Of a stretch of 64,000 bases of DNA, positions 50,664 to 59,063 are shown piece by piece (the first letter of the stretch is position 1; the number at the start of each line of letters is the position of its first letter). The notes under the pieces are model-generated. The model saw only the letters and a program-made list of their open reading frames with translations. It searched no databases and had not been told where the DNA came from. This DNA is from Motiliproteus sp041586735 (GTDB lineage Bacteria > Pseudomonadota > Gammaproteobacteria > Pseudomonadales > Balneatricaceae): assembly GCA_041586735.1 (NCBI GenBank), contig JBFGZQ010000009.1, positions 85,566 to 149,565 on the forward strand. The letters run 5' to 3'. The translations under genes and the position numbers were made by a program.

Positions 50664-50741
50664 CTAGTGCTCTTAACTAATGCTATTAACTAGCTCTATT
50701 CACTAGTTCTGTTCACTAGTGTTATTAACTAGTCCTATTAA
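50664..50741. repeat. Tandem repeat, 6 x 13 bp
   Basis: CTAGTGCTCTTAA, CTAATGCTATTAA, CTAGCTCTATTCA, CTAGTTCTGTTCA, CTAGTGTTATTAA and CTAGTCCTATTAA are consecutive and strictly 13 bp apart. The array starts about 23 bases upstream of the sbcB ATG and ends about 70 bases before the YchJ frame. It is the longest such array in the window. Confidence 0.95.
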
Positions 50742-50905
50742 CTACAGCCTATGCCGTGCATCGGGATGACGGCTGGGCTAGCGGTGAGCGCTCAGGGTAA
50801 CTGCTGTGAGTGACGATGAAAAATCCGCATCAGTATGCGACACTCGTAACGACACTCTCCAGCAACGCCATACTTCAGGCGGCTGTTTTCAGGTTATCGG
50901 TCATT

Positions 50906-51472
50906 ATGACAAAAAATCCAGCCATTGCCCTGGTTAATCCCCCTCCGGCATCCGTCACCAGATCCATCATAGCATCCGCCACAATATCAGCCACAACATC
51001 AGCCATCAGGCCCTGCCCTTGCGGTTCGCAACAACCCTATCAGCAGTGCTGCCAGCCCCTCATCAGCGGCCAACACCCCGCAGCCACCGCTGAGAGGCTG
51101 ATGCGCTCCCGCTACAGTGCTTTCGTGATGGCTGAGGCCGATTATCTGCTCGCCACCAGCCACCCTGACCATCGGCAAGGACTCGAGCGCCAGTCGCTCA
51201 TCGATCCCCAGATCCGCTGGTTGCAGTTACAGGTTATCGCCAGCCAACAGGGCGGCACAATGGACAACAACGGCCAGGTGCATTTTATCGCCACCTTTGT
51301 GGAAGCCGGACAGTTCGGCACCCTGGAAGAACATTCCCGCTTCAGCCGGATTGATCAATGCTGGTACTACCGCGATGGCGATACTCGCATCAAAACCTTC
51401 ACTCCAGAGCGCAACGCTCCCTGCCCGTGCGGATCGGGGATAAAGTTCAAACGCTGCTGTCGGCGGCAATAA
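50906..51472 (+). CDS. ychJ: YchJ-family protein with two SEC-C motifs
   Basis: 188 residues from ATG 50906; an earlier start at 50810 would add 32 residues. The core matches YchJ: RPCPCGSQQPYQQCCQPLISGQ, MRSRYSAFVMAEADYLLATSHP, a central NTF2-like domain and a second zinc motif NAPCPCGSGIKFKRCC at the end. SEC-C motifs bind zinc. Function of YchJ is unknown. The ~40 residues before the first motif are an odd low-complexity stretch (SIIASATISATTSAIRP) encoded by near-repeats of 12 bases; the Escherichia coli protein begins right at the motif. Confidence 0.88.
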   Translation: MTKNPAIALVNPPPASVTRSIIASATISATTSAIRPCPCGSQQPYQQCCQPLISGQHPAATAERLMRSRYSAFVMAEADYLLATSHPDHRQGLERQSLIDPQIRWLQLQVIASQQGGTMDNNGQVHFIATFVEAGQFGTLEEHSRFSRIDQCWYYRDGDTRIKTFTPERNAPCPCGSGIKFKRCCRRQ

Positions 51473-51501
51473 CAGGCCACACTCGGCTAAAACGCTGGCG
51501 G

Positions 51502-51617
51502 AATAAATGCCGACCCACAAGGCGGTATTTGTAGGTCGAGCCTCAAGCCGACGCCGGCCCGCTGCTAACCCCTGTCTGCATAAATGCCGACCACGGGGCT
51601 GCATCTGTAGGTCTAGA
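51502..51617. repeat. Two copies of a 38-bp intergenic repeat
   Basis: TAAATGCCGACC...GTATTTGTAGGTCGAG (from about 51504) and TAAATGCCGACC...GCATCTGTAGGTCTAG (from about 51581) are imperfect direct copies separated by about 40 bases. The TGTAGGTCGAG core followed by CTCAAGCCGAC looks like the short dispersed elements found between genes in many gammaproteobacteria. It fills the gap between ychJ and earP; no gene lies there. Confidence 0.6.
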
Positions 51618-51720
51618 TAGAGCCCATCAGGCATAATGCGCCTCTGATCGTCACCGACTCGCCATCCAACGCAACGGACACGGCAGAGCCATTTACACTC
51701 ATCAGCAAACGGACTCTCTA

Positions 51721-52854
51721 ATGCGGGTTAGCTGGGATATTTTTTGCAGCGTCATCGACAACTACGGCGATATCGGGGTGACCTGGCGCCTGGCGCGACA
51801 ACTGGTCGCTGAACACGACCTGGATGTCCGACTCTGGGTCGATGACCTGGAGGCGCTCTGCCGCCTCTGCCCTGCGGCCAAGCATCAAGATGGCGAGCAG
51901 CTGCTAGAGGGCGTCAAGGTTCAGCATTGGCCCAGCGACTGGCTGCCGGTCCACGCTGCTGACGTGGTGATCGAGGCCTTCGCCTGCCAGCTACCCGCTG
52001 CCTATATCGAGGCGATGCGGCGGCGCGAACAGCCGCTATTGTGGCTCAATCTGGAATATCTCAGCGCCGAAGACTGGGTCGCGGGCTGTCACGGTCTGCC
52101 ATCGCTGCAGGCCAATGGCTTACAGAAGTTTTTCTTCTTCCCAGGTTTTACGCCCAAAACCGGCGGCTTGCTGCGTGAGGCCGGATTACTCGAACAACGG
52201 CGGCATTTTCAGCAAACCCCTGCAGCCCGGGCGGTATTCTTACGCCAACTCGGGGTCGAACTGCAGCCTAATGCCCGGCTGATATCGCTATTTGCCTATG
52301 AGAACCCCGCCCTCGGCAGTTGGCTGGAAGCACTGGCTAGTGCCACCCAACCCAGCCAGCTGCTGGTTCCCGAAGGGCGCATAGTGACCGACCTGCAACG
52401 CTGGCTGGGGTGCGAGACCTTAGCCGCTGGTGATTGTTATACGTGTGGCTCGCTGATCGTGCAGATACTGCCCTTCCTCTGCCAACAGGATTATGACCGG
52501 CTGCTGTGGAGTTGCGATCTAAATGCCGTACGCGGCGAAGACTCCTTCGTCCGCGCCCAATGGGCCGCCCGGCCATTACTCTGGCACATCTACCCGCAGC
52601 AAGACGCCGCACACCTGGAAAAACTTCAAGCTTTTCTGGAGCTCTATACGCAAGGGTTATCGCCCGCCGCCCGCAACGCATTACAGTCACAGTGGCAGGC
52701 CTGGAATCGCGGTGACGAGCTGCAGAGCAGCTGGCCAGCACTGCTTAACGTCTGGCCAGAGCTGCAGCAACACGCTGAAAGCTGGTGTCAGCGGCAAGCG
52801 CAGCAGACAAATATTGCCGCGGCCCTAGTACAGTTTTACCTAAATTGGTTATGA
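51721..52854 (+). CDS. earP: EF-P arginine rhamnosyltransferase EarP
   Basis: 377 residues. EarP attaches rhamnose from dTDP-rhamnose to Arg32 of elongation factor P, needed for efficient synthesis of polyproline stretches. Diagnostic parts: WDIFCSVIDNYGDIGVTWRLARQL at the N-terminus (with the catalytic Asp region), WLNLEYLSAEDWVAGCHGLPSLQ, FFFPGFTPKTGGLLREA, and the nucleotide-sugar site RGEDSFVRAQWAARPLLWHIYPQQDAAHLEKLQAFL. The efp gene follows 46 bases later on the same strand, which is the usual arrangement and supports the call. Confidence 0.97.
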   Translation: MRVSWDIFCSVIDNYGDIGVTWRLARQLVAEHDLDVRLWVDDLEALCRLCPAAKHQDGEQLLEGVKVQHWPSDWLPVHAADVVIEAFACQLPAAYIEAMRRREQPLLWLNLEYLSAEDWVAGCHGLPSLQANGLQKFFFFPGFTPKTGGLLREAGLLEQRRHFQQTPAARAVFLRQLGVELQPNARLISLFAYENPALGSWLEALASATQPSQLLVPEGRIVTDLQRWLGCETLAAGDCYTCGSLIVQILPFLCQQDYDRLLWSCDLNAVRGEDSFVRAQWAARPLLWHIYPQQDAAHLEKLQAFLELYTQGLSPAARNALQSQWQAWNRGDELQSSWPALLNVWPELQQHAESWCQRQAQQTNIAAALVQFYLNWL

Positions 52855-52855
52855 T
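52850..52855 (+). promoter_or_regulatory. Possible -10 box of efp
   Basis: TATGAT at 52850-52855, inside the last codons of earP, lies 45 bases upstream of the efp ATG. AGTACA about 17 bases before it is a poor -35. efp could thus be expressed on its own in addition to read-through from earP. Confidence 0.35.
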
Positions 52856-52900
52856 GCGCATCCTAGAATTCTGTTTTTCCATCCCTACCCGGACATACGT

Positions 52901-53473
52901 ATGAAAACCGCACAAGAAATGAGACCCAACAGTGTGGCCCTGATCGACGGCCAACCTTGGTTAATCCAAAAGGCCGAGTTCACCAAGTCTGGCCGTAACA
53001 GTGCCATCGTCAAAATGAAGCTCAAGAACTTGTTGACCGGTTCCTCTACCGAAACCGTTTACAAAGTAGACGACAAGATGGAGCCGGTGATCCTAGACCG
53101 CATCGACGTCACTTACTCTTACGCCAGCGACGGCCTCTATGTATTTATGGACGAAGAGTTCAACCAATATGAGCTCAATACCGAAGACCTGGAAAGCGTT
53201 CTGCCCTTCATCGTCGATGGTATGACCGATGTTTGCCAGGCGGTATTCTTCGAAGGCAAAGTGATCTCTGTTGACCTGCCGACCACCATCGTTCGCCAGA
53301 TCACCTATACCGAAGGTTCTGCCCGTGGCGACACCACCGGCAAAGTGATGAAGCCTGCCAAGCTGAGCAACGGTACCGAGGTAAAAGTGGCCGATTTCTG
53401 TGAAATCGACGACTGGATCGAGATCGACACTCGCACCGGCGAATACAAATCTCGCGCTAAAGCACCCGTCTAA
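52901..53473 (+). CDS. efp: Elongation factor P, Arg32 type
   Basis: 190 residues. EF-P binds stalled ribosomes between the P and E sites and helps form Pro-Pro bonds. The modification loop reads FTKSGRNSAIVKMK with arginine at residue 32, the type modified by EarP rather than the lysine type modified by EpmA. The three beta-barrel domains are complete, with TGKVMKPAKLSNG and the closing RTGEYKSRAKAPV. It follows earP and ends with a strong terminator. Confidence 0.98.
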   Translation: MKTAQEMRPNSVALIDGQPWLIQKAEFTKSGRNSAIVKMKLKNLLTGSSTETVYKVDDKMEPVILDRIDVTYSYASDGLYVFMDEEFNQYELNTEDLESVLPFIVDGMTDVCQAVFFEGKVISVDLPTTIVRQITYTEGSARGDTTGKVMKPAKLSNGTEVKVADFCEIDDWIEIDTRTGEYKSRAKAPV

Positions 53474-53495
53474 GAACGGCGCTATTTTTCGCATT

Positions 53496-53525
53496 AAAAA
53501 ACCCGGCTATCACGCCGGGTTTTTT
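53496..53525 (+). terminator. Rho-independent terminator of efp
   Basis: AAAAAACCCGGC and GCCGGGTTTTTT form a perfect stem around loop TATCAC, followed by more T-rich sequence, 22 bases after the efp stop. The A run also lets it serve the convergent cyclotransferase gene. Confidence 0.93.
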
Positions 53526-53574
53526 ATGGGCAATTTTTGACGTTATAGCGCTCAGATAGCGCGCTGCCCACAGA

Positions 53575-53988
53575 TTACAACAGTAGATCGGCTCGATAAG
53601 AACTCAAAAAATCCACCTTGGTGTTGCTGATAAAATCGGCAAAATCCCAGCCCGACTGAGCCAGTTGATCCATACAATGCGTCTGCACCACGTACGTGGA
53701 TGCCGGAATCACCGAGCCATCCTCCAACCTGACCAGCACCGGCGTCAGCACATAAAACTCGCCCTCGTAGCGGTCAAGCCGTTCCCATGCATCGCTGGAG
53801 AGATCTCGATAGACGACCCCTTCAACCACAGCACCCTCTTCTGGCAGCAACGCCGGAAAATGCTCATTTTTGACCCTACGCCGACTGTAGCCCTCCAGCA
53901 CACCGACCTGACTAGATAGCTGACACCCCGAGACCTCCTGCATGATCTCATCACACATCAACGTCCCGTAGGCAAAGAGATTTATCAT
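53575..53988 (-). CDS. Gamma-glutamylcyclotransferase-like protein
   Basis: 137 residues from ATG 53988 with GGAGGG upstream. The AIG2/GGCT fold is marked by MINLFAYGTLMCDEIMQEV, GYSRRRVKNEHFPALLPEEGAVVEGVVYRDLS and WERLDRYEGEFYVLTPVLVRLEDG, where Glu of YEGEFY is the catalytic acid. Such proteins release 5-oxoproline from gamma-glutamyl amines. The substrate is not known. It lies alone, convergent with efp. Confidence 0.88.
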   Translation of the reverse strand: MINLFAYGTLMCDEIMQEVSGCQLSSQVGVLEGYSRRRVKNEHFPALLPEEGAVVEGVVYRDLSSDAWERLDRYEGEFYVLTPVLVRLEDGSVIPASTYVVQTHCMDQLAQSGWDFADFISNTKVDFLSSYRADLLL

Positions 53989-54009
53989 TTTCGCACCCTC
54001 CAGGCACAA

Positions 54010-54312
54010 CGCATCAACGTCTAGCTATTTGGCCTGTGCCTATGGCGCGACGGACCAAACAAGTAGGGAACCTAAGTATCCGCAGGTAAATAGTCAGATC
54101 ATGATGCACATCAACTTTCTTTATCTCAATAGCCAAATAAAAAAATCAGGCCATGGGGAGGACCTGCTGCACCTGCGGATACCGCCGCCGGTGCTTGCCG
54201 GTAAATCATATAGCACTTTAGACCTTTTTATTGAGACCAAAGGTCTTATTCCTGTTATAGGCCATTCGCGCTTTAATAAGGCCTTTTAAAATAATAAAGG
54301 AGTCATCGACTC
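54010..54312. other. 303-bp gap upstream of the LuxR-type regulator
   Basis: A 62-codon frame starting ATG 54101 is open to 54289 but has no ribosome site or recognisable product; I do not call it a gene. AGGAG at about 54299 is the ribosome site of the regulator at 54313. The composition becomes AT-rich near 54240-54300, as expected for a promoter, with no clear -10/-35 pair. Confidence 0.35.
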
Positions 54313-55131
54313 ATGCAGTCACTCCACGCCAAGCCCTCGGCTATATCCCTCTCGCAGATACCCAAGCCCGCCGTTATGAGCCACAATACTGATAATAACG
54401 ATAACAATGCCGCCGCAAACGCTGACCTGCAGAGTGCGGAGGCCCCCCGGTTGGAGTCTGCTGTGTATAAACTATTGATTGCCGATGATCACCCCCTGTT
54501 TCGTGAAGCGATTGCCGATGTCATCCGTGGCCGCTACCCCGATGCCGAGATCCTCCAGTCTGCTACTCTAGAGGCCGCCGCAGAGCGGGCCGAACAGCGT
54601 GATGATCTCGATCTGATTTTGCTCGATTTGAATATGCCCGGCATGCACGGCCTTAATGGACTGATGCAGCTCCGCAACGAATCGCCGAGTATTCCGGTGG
54701 TGATCATCTCCGCCGAAGAGGATAAAAGCATCGTGCTGCAGGCGATGACCTACGGCGCGGTCGGCTTCATTCTCAAATCACTCCCCCGCGATAAGATGAC
54801 CCAGGCGCTGGAACAGGTCCTGGCCGGACAGGTGTATCTGCCCGCCGATGTGATCCGCTCCTCCAGCGATAACAGCCGTAGCAGTCGCCGTATCGATGAA
54901 CATGCCATCGCCCCGGAGATGCTCAACAGCCTGACCCGCCGTCAACTGCTGGTGCTGGAGCGGATGGCAAACGGTGACTCTAACAAGCAGATCGCCTACA
55001 CCCTGTGCATCGCCGAAACCACCGTCAAAGCCCACGTCTCGGCGGTGCTGCGCAAGCTTAACGTCCACAATCGGATTCAGGCGGTACTGTCGGCGGGCAA
55101 TATCGACTTTAACCAATATCTGAAACGCTAA
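54313..55131 (+). CDS. NarL/LuxR-family response regulator (ErdR/ErbR-like)
   Basis: 272 residues. An unusual ~55-residue N-terminal tail (with NTDNNDNNAAANADLQ) precedes a receiver domain (YKLLIADDHPLFREAIADVI; phospho-acceptor in LILLDLNMPGMHGLNG; KSLP loop). The C-terminal LuxR-type helix-turn-helix is NSLTRRQLLVLERMANGDSNKQIAYTLCIAETTVKAHVSAVLRKLNVHNRIQAV. It is convergent with the hybrid-kinase gene. In Pseudomonas, relatives of this regulator, of the kinase (ErcS'/NahK) and of ExaC form the ethanol-oxidation regulatory network, so it is probably the kinase's output here (inference). Start could instead be ATG 54376. Confidence 0.9.
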   Translation: MQSLHAKPSAISLSQIPKPAVMSHNTDNNDNNAAANADLQSAEAPRLESAVYKLLIADDHPLFREAIADVIRGRYPDAEILQSATLEAAAERAEQRDDLDLILLDLNMPGMHGLNGLMQLRNESPSIPVVIISAEEDKSIVLQAMTYGAVGFILKSLPRDKMTQALEQVLAGQVYLPADVIRSSSDNSRSSRRIDEHAIAPEMLNSLTRRQLLVLERMANGDSNKQIAYTLCIAETTVKAHVSAVLRKLNVHNRIQAVLSAGNIDFNQYLKR

Positions 55132-55166
55132 GCTGTAGCGGGAGCATGCACGCCCTACCCAGCCGC

Positions 55167-57518
55167 TCAGCTCAGCAGATGCTGGATCACCGCCTTAAGC
55201 TTGGCCGGGCGCACCGGCTTGTTCATCAACTGATAGCCCAGCGCCCGAATCTGTTGTTTTAAATCGTTACCGTAGTTAGCGGTGATCATCAACACTGGGG
55301 CGCGGATACCCAGCACTGTCGCCATCTGCTGTACCGCATCGAGTCCGGTTTGCTGATTGTCGAGATGGTAGTCGGCGACGATCAACTCCAAGCCTGGCAA
55401 CAGTTCTGACTGCTCTAGGATCTCATCATAACTGCGCGCAGTGAGCACCTCGCAGCCCCACCCCTCCAGCAATAATTGCATCGCCTGGCAGATACTCCGC
55501 TCGTTATCGAGCACCAGCAGCCGTCGACCCTGCAGTGGCATATAGGTGTGCTGCTGACCGCGTGTCGAAGAGGTCACAGCATCGCGCTGCTGACTCGGTG
55601 CCAACTGCCCGTAGGGCACCATCACCGAGAAGCAGGACCCCACACCGGGTTGCGACTGCACGGAGACTCGATGACCGAGGATACCGGACATTTTATCGAC
55701 AATCGCCAACCCCAGCCCCAAACCTTTATCACCGGCGGAGTTATTGTGCTGAACCCGGTTGAACTCCTCAAAAATCTCTTGCTGTTTATCCAATGCGATG
55801 CCGATCCCGGTATCCCAGACCTGAATCGACAAGCCTGAGGGGGTGCGCCGACAACCCAGCACCACCCGGCCTTGCTGGGTGTAGCGCAACGCATTGCTGA
55901 GAAAATTTCTGAGAATACGCGCCAATAGCTGACTATCGGTACTGATCACCGCAGTGGAGGGGATCCAGTGAAAATCGAGCCGACTCTGCGCCGCCAAGGT
56001 CTGAAATTCATTGGCCAGATTACCCAGCAGGCAATCGGCACTGAAGGCGGTGATATCTGGCTTGACCACCCCGGCATCCAGCTTAGAGATATCGACCAGA
56101 GCGGCCAGCAGGCTCTCGACATCTTCCAGTGAATAATTTAATGACTGCACCAAAGCGCGGGTCTTATCCTGCAATGGATGCTCCAATAGAGAGGCGGAAA
56201 ACAGCCGGGCGGCATTCATAGGTTGTAACAGGTCGTGGCTGGCTGCAGCCAAAAACTTGGTCTTGGACTGATTCGCCTGCTCGGCCTCTTTTTTTGCTTC
56301 CAACAAGCGGTTACCAATTAAACGGCGCTCATCGACCTCTTGCAACAGCTGCTCATTCACCTGGGTCAGCTCGGCGGTGCGCGCTTCGACCCGGTGTTCC
56401 AGGTGCTGGTACGCCTGGGTCAGCGCTTCGGCGCTACGACTGCGTTCGGTGATATCGCTGTAGGTGTTGACGAACTCGCCACTGGGGAGCGGGTAGCTAC
56501 AGATCTCCAGAATCCGACCATCACCGAGCTGCTGCTCCAGCCGCAGGCAGGGCTTGCCCTCGGTATTACGACTGCAGGGGTTGAGGTCAGACACCTCGGT
56601 ACCCGCCATCAACTGGGTAAAGGAATCGCCCTGCTTCAGCGCTTTCGCGGGTTTGCCGATCAGCTCGCAGAAACGCTGGTTCCAGGTCTCCAGCTGATTA
56701 AGCGCATTCACCAGCACCACGCTCTGTGACAGGTTATCGAGGGTGTGCTGTAACACCCGAGATTTATTGGCCAGCGCCCGCTCGCGCAGTGCCCGCTCGT
56801 TTTCGATCAGGCTGGTAATATCTTTATAGAGCACCACCAGCCCACCATCACCGGTCTTGCGTTGACTGACCTGCAGCCAACCGCCACCACGCATCCGAAA
56901 CACCTTGCCGTCGCCAAACGGTGCCGTCTTGGTGTCCCGCCCGGTGCCTGCGCCATAATAGCGCTCGATCAAACGGCCTTTTTTAGCCAACCCCATAATC
57001 TCTTCGTAATGGACCCCGGGGCGAATATCCACTCCAGAGGCTTGCCAAAACTGTTTGAATTTGGAGTTCGCCAACAGCAGTCGTCGGTCTTTTCCATAGA
57101 GCACAAAGGCATCGGAGATGCTCTCGATCGCGTCTTGCAAATTACTGTGCGCGGTCTGGGCTTGGTCGTTAGCCTGTTTTAGCGCCTGGTTGCTGTGCTT
57201 GATCTCTTCCAACGCGCTGTTAAGGGCCAGCGTCTGCTCTCGCACCTGCTCGGCCAGAAATACCGCGTGCTCAAAATTACCATAAGCCCCCTTATGCAGA
57301 CTCGCCCCGGATTCGACCCGTTGTATCAACGCGCGATTAATCTTATTGAGCTTGATATTCTCGGCGCGCGCCTGATCCAGCTGTTGTTGTAGTTGCTGCG
57401 ACTGTTGTTGCGACTGTTGTTGCGACTGTTCGGTCGCAGGGAGCCGCGACGCGGCTTCATCTCTGGCTAGGCGATGCTGACCGGCTAACGTATCGATTAA
57501 AGGATCGGCCTTAGCCAT
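55167..57518 (-). CDS. nahK: Hybrid sensor histidine kinase, NahK/ErcS'-like
   Basis: 783 residues, no membrane helices. N-terminal coiled coil rich in Gln (encoded by 12-base near-repeats at about 57395-57430), then PAS domains (AIESISDAFVLYGKDRRLLLANSKFKQFWQ; DNLSQSVVLVNALNQLETWNQRFCELIG), HisKA with His in KFLAAASHDLLQPMNAARLFSASLL, HATPase_c (GLGLGLAIVDKMSGILGHRVSVQSQPGVGSCF) and a C-terminal receiver (LLVLDNERSICQAMQLLLEGWGCEV; LIVADYHLDNQQTGLDAV). SHDLLQPMNAARLF is typical of the NahK group. It overlaps the FIST gene by a few bases, the arrangement of nosP-nahK, in which heme-bound NosP controls kinase activity on sensing nitric oxide. Confidence 0.85.
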   Translation of the reverse strand: MAKADPLIDTLAGQHRLARDEAASRLPATEQSQQQSQQQSQQLQQQLDQARAENIKLNKINRALIQRVESGASLHKGAYGNFEHAVFLAEQVREQTLALNSALEEIKHSNQALKQANDQAQTAHSNLQDAIESISDAFVLYGKDRRLLLANSKFKQFWQASGVDIRPGVHYEEIMGLAKKGRLIERYYGAGTGRDTKTAPFGDGKVFRMRGGGWLQVSQRKTGDGGLVVLYKDITSLIENERALRERALANKSRVLQHTLDNLSQSVVLVNALNQLETWNQRFCELIGKPAKALKQGDSFTQLMAGTEVSDLNPCSRNTEGKPCLRLEQQLGDGRILEICSYPLPSGEFVNTYSDITERSRSAEALTQAYQHLEHRVEARTAELTQVNEQLLQEVDERRLIGNRLLEAKKEAEQANQSKTKFLAAASHDLLQPMNAARLFSASLLEHPLQDKTRALVQSLNYSLEDVESLLAALVDISKLDAGVVKPDITAFSADCLLGNLANEFQTLAAQSRLDFHWIPSTAVISTDSQLLARILRNFLSNALRYTQQGRVVLGCRRTPSGLSIQVWDTGIGIALDKQQEIFEEFNRVQHNNSAGDKGLGLGLAIVDKMSGILGHRVSVQSQPGVGSCFSVMVPYGQLAPSQQRDAVTSSTRGQQHTYMPLQGRRLLVLDNERSICQAMQLLLEGWGCEVLTARSYDEILEQSELLPGLELIVADYHLDNQQTGLDAVQQMATVLGIRAPVLMITANYGNDLKQQIRALGYQLMNKPVRPAKLKAVIQHLLS

Positions 57519-58692
57519 CACGGTCCGGATCTCCTAGAGCAACGCCGGTGAAGGTCTGATTAAGATGCATGCCGTTGAACTGCTCGCCGTAGGTGTTAAA
57601 GCCAATCACCCGATTGCGACTCAATACGCTGGAGATTTGATCCTGGAGTGCGCGCTGCTCAGACTCCAAACGCCGGAAGATACAGTCATAGCCGATCACC
57701 AGCTGTGGCGGGCCAATTTTGCGCTTGATCCCCTCGAACAAGGTCTCCAGCCCTTGCGCCAAGTCACCGCAACGCGATCGGGTCAGTACGATACCGGTTT
57801 CAACTGCGCAGTAGAAGGTCAGACTCAGGTCTTCATTGGCCTTCTGAATAGCTCGCGCATAGTAGCGATCACCGATGCGTACCGATAGCGGATGCAGCGC
57901 AAACACATGCGGACCCAACTGCGCCACCGACAGGCCAATCGCCCGGGCATACTCCTCGGCAGCCGGTGCCGCGTTCAGCTCAATAACACGCCGTTGACTG
58001 CTGTCAGCCTCGGTCACCACCAGCTTGTCATCCGTATCGATCAGATGATCAATACTGAACACCTCAAAACGACAGCGGCTGTTTACCAGAATCAAAATCG
58101 CCGCATCGGAGTGAAATTGACCCTGGTAGTAGACATGGGTATCACGAAAATGCAGATCATCGCCGGCCGATCCGCCCAGCAGGGGAATACTACCCAACTG
58201 CGCATTCAGCACATTCAGCAGCTGCTCCTCGCGAATCGACAGACCATCGAGCAGCGCCAGAGCGAAGGAGTGCCCCATGATCGGTGCCACCTTCTTTTTG
58301 CGACAACCCTCGAGCATCCCATGCACCAGCGACTGAGCATCGGCAAAGCTAAACTCGGCCAGTTTATTGAACAGCGCCACCTCAATGGCAAAGTGTTCTG
58401 CGCTGAAGCCAATAGCGGTGATGCTACCCTGGGTATAACCCTCGGCACTGATCTCTCCTGCGCTGGTGCAACCGACCAGCGGAATATCACCAAAACGGGC
58501 TTTAAGCGCCTGAGATAACGCCTCAAGATCGTACTGTGAGGCACAAAAGAACATCACCAGACTCAGCGGTTGCACCCGCAGGTCCTGATACAGATGCTCT
58601 GCTGCCGCCACCACATTCCGGTCATGGCACACACTGGTCAGTACTGCGGGCAGGGCCGACCCTGACGCAATGGCTTGGGTAGCAAACACCAC
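57511..58692 (-). CDS. nosP: FIST-domain protein, NosP-like nitric-oxide sensor
   Basis: 393 residues with FIST-N (YDLEALSQALKARFGDIPLVGCTSAGEISAEGYTQGSITAIGFS, LLGGSAGDDLHFRDTHVYYQGQFHSDAAILILVNS) and FIST-C (VFALHPLSVRIGDRYYARAIQKANEDLSLTFYCAVETG, RVIGFNTYGEQFNGMHLNQTFTGVALG). The C-terminal wording is close to NosP, a heme protein that senses nitric oxide in Pseudomonas and related bacteria. Which histidine binds heme cannot be read from sequence alone. The stop overlaps the kinase start, so both are made together. Confidence 0.85.
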   Translation of the reverse strand: MVFATQAIASGSALPAVLTSVCHDRNVVAAAEHLYQDLRVQPLSLVMFFCASQYDLEALSQALKARFGDIPLVGCTSAGEISAEGYTQGSITAIGFSAEHFAIEVALFNKLAEFSFADAQSLVHGMLEGCRKKKVAPIMGHSFALALLDGLSIREEQLLNVLNAQLGSIPLLGGSAGDDLHFRDTHVYYQGQFHSDAAILILVNSRCRFEVFSIDHLIDTDDKLVVTEADSSQRRVIELNAAPAAEEYARAIGLSVAQLGPHVFALHPLSVRIGDRYYARAIQKANEDLSLTFYCAVETGIVLTRSRCGDLAQGLETLFEGIKRKIGPPQLVIGYDCIFRRLESEQRALQDQISSVLSRNRVIGFNTYGEQFNGMHLNQTFTGVALGDPDRDG

Positions 58693-58950
58693 GACTCCTC
58701 ATAAACTCATTGGATATAGGTTATCTTAGGTCTGCGACCGTCCCGTAAATATAGTACTTAGGACCTATATGCGCACTAATTTGGCCTGACCAGCACCCAG
58801 CCATCAATGGAGCCACAGGGCTACACAGCCAGGCTCCGGGAATTTAAAAAAAACGCGACCAACAAAGCGGGTACGGGCCTCCCAAGCCATCCCACTGGGG
58901 AGCTAGCAGTCAGAGATCTGGAGCGGGTTAAAGGGCCAACAGGGGCACAT

Positions 58951-58983
58951 AAAAAAACCCCGGCGCTCGATGAGCGCTGGGGT
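58951..58983 (-). terminator. Rho-independent terminator of exaC
   Basis: On the minus strand ACCCCAGCGCTC and GAGCGCCGGGGT pair (one G-T mismatch) and are followed by seven T residues. It lies 80 bases past the exaC stop. The rest of the 371-bp gap between nosP and exaC (58693-59063) holds no gene I can support. Confidence 0.85.
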
Positions 58984-59063
58984 GTGGCAAGTCCCACCAA
59001 CAGATAGCAGAGGTCAACAGCAACCAGAGGCTCGAGGGGATCGAGCTTTCTGGCTGTCAATGC

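Noticed and set aside
54101..54289. 62-codon frame upstream of the LuxR-type regulator
   Set aside because: No ribosome site, no recognisable product, and it lies where the regulator promoter is expected.
58807..59007. 66-codon frame between nosP and exaC
   Set aside because: It runs through the exaC terminator hairpin and has no family signal.
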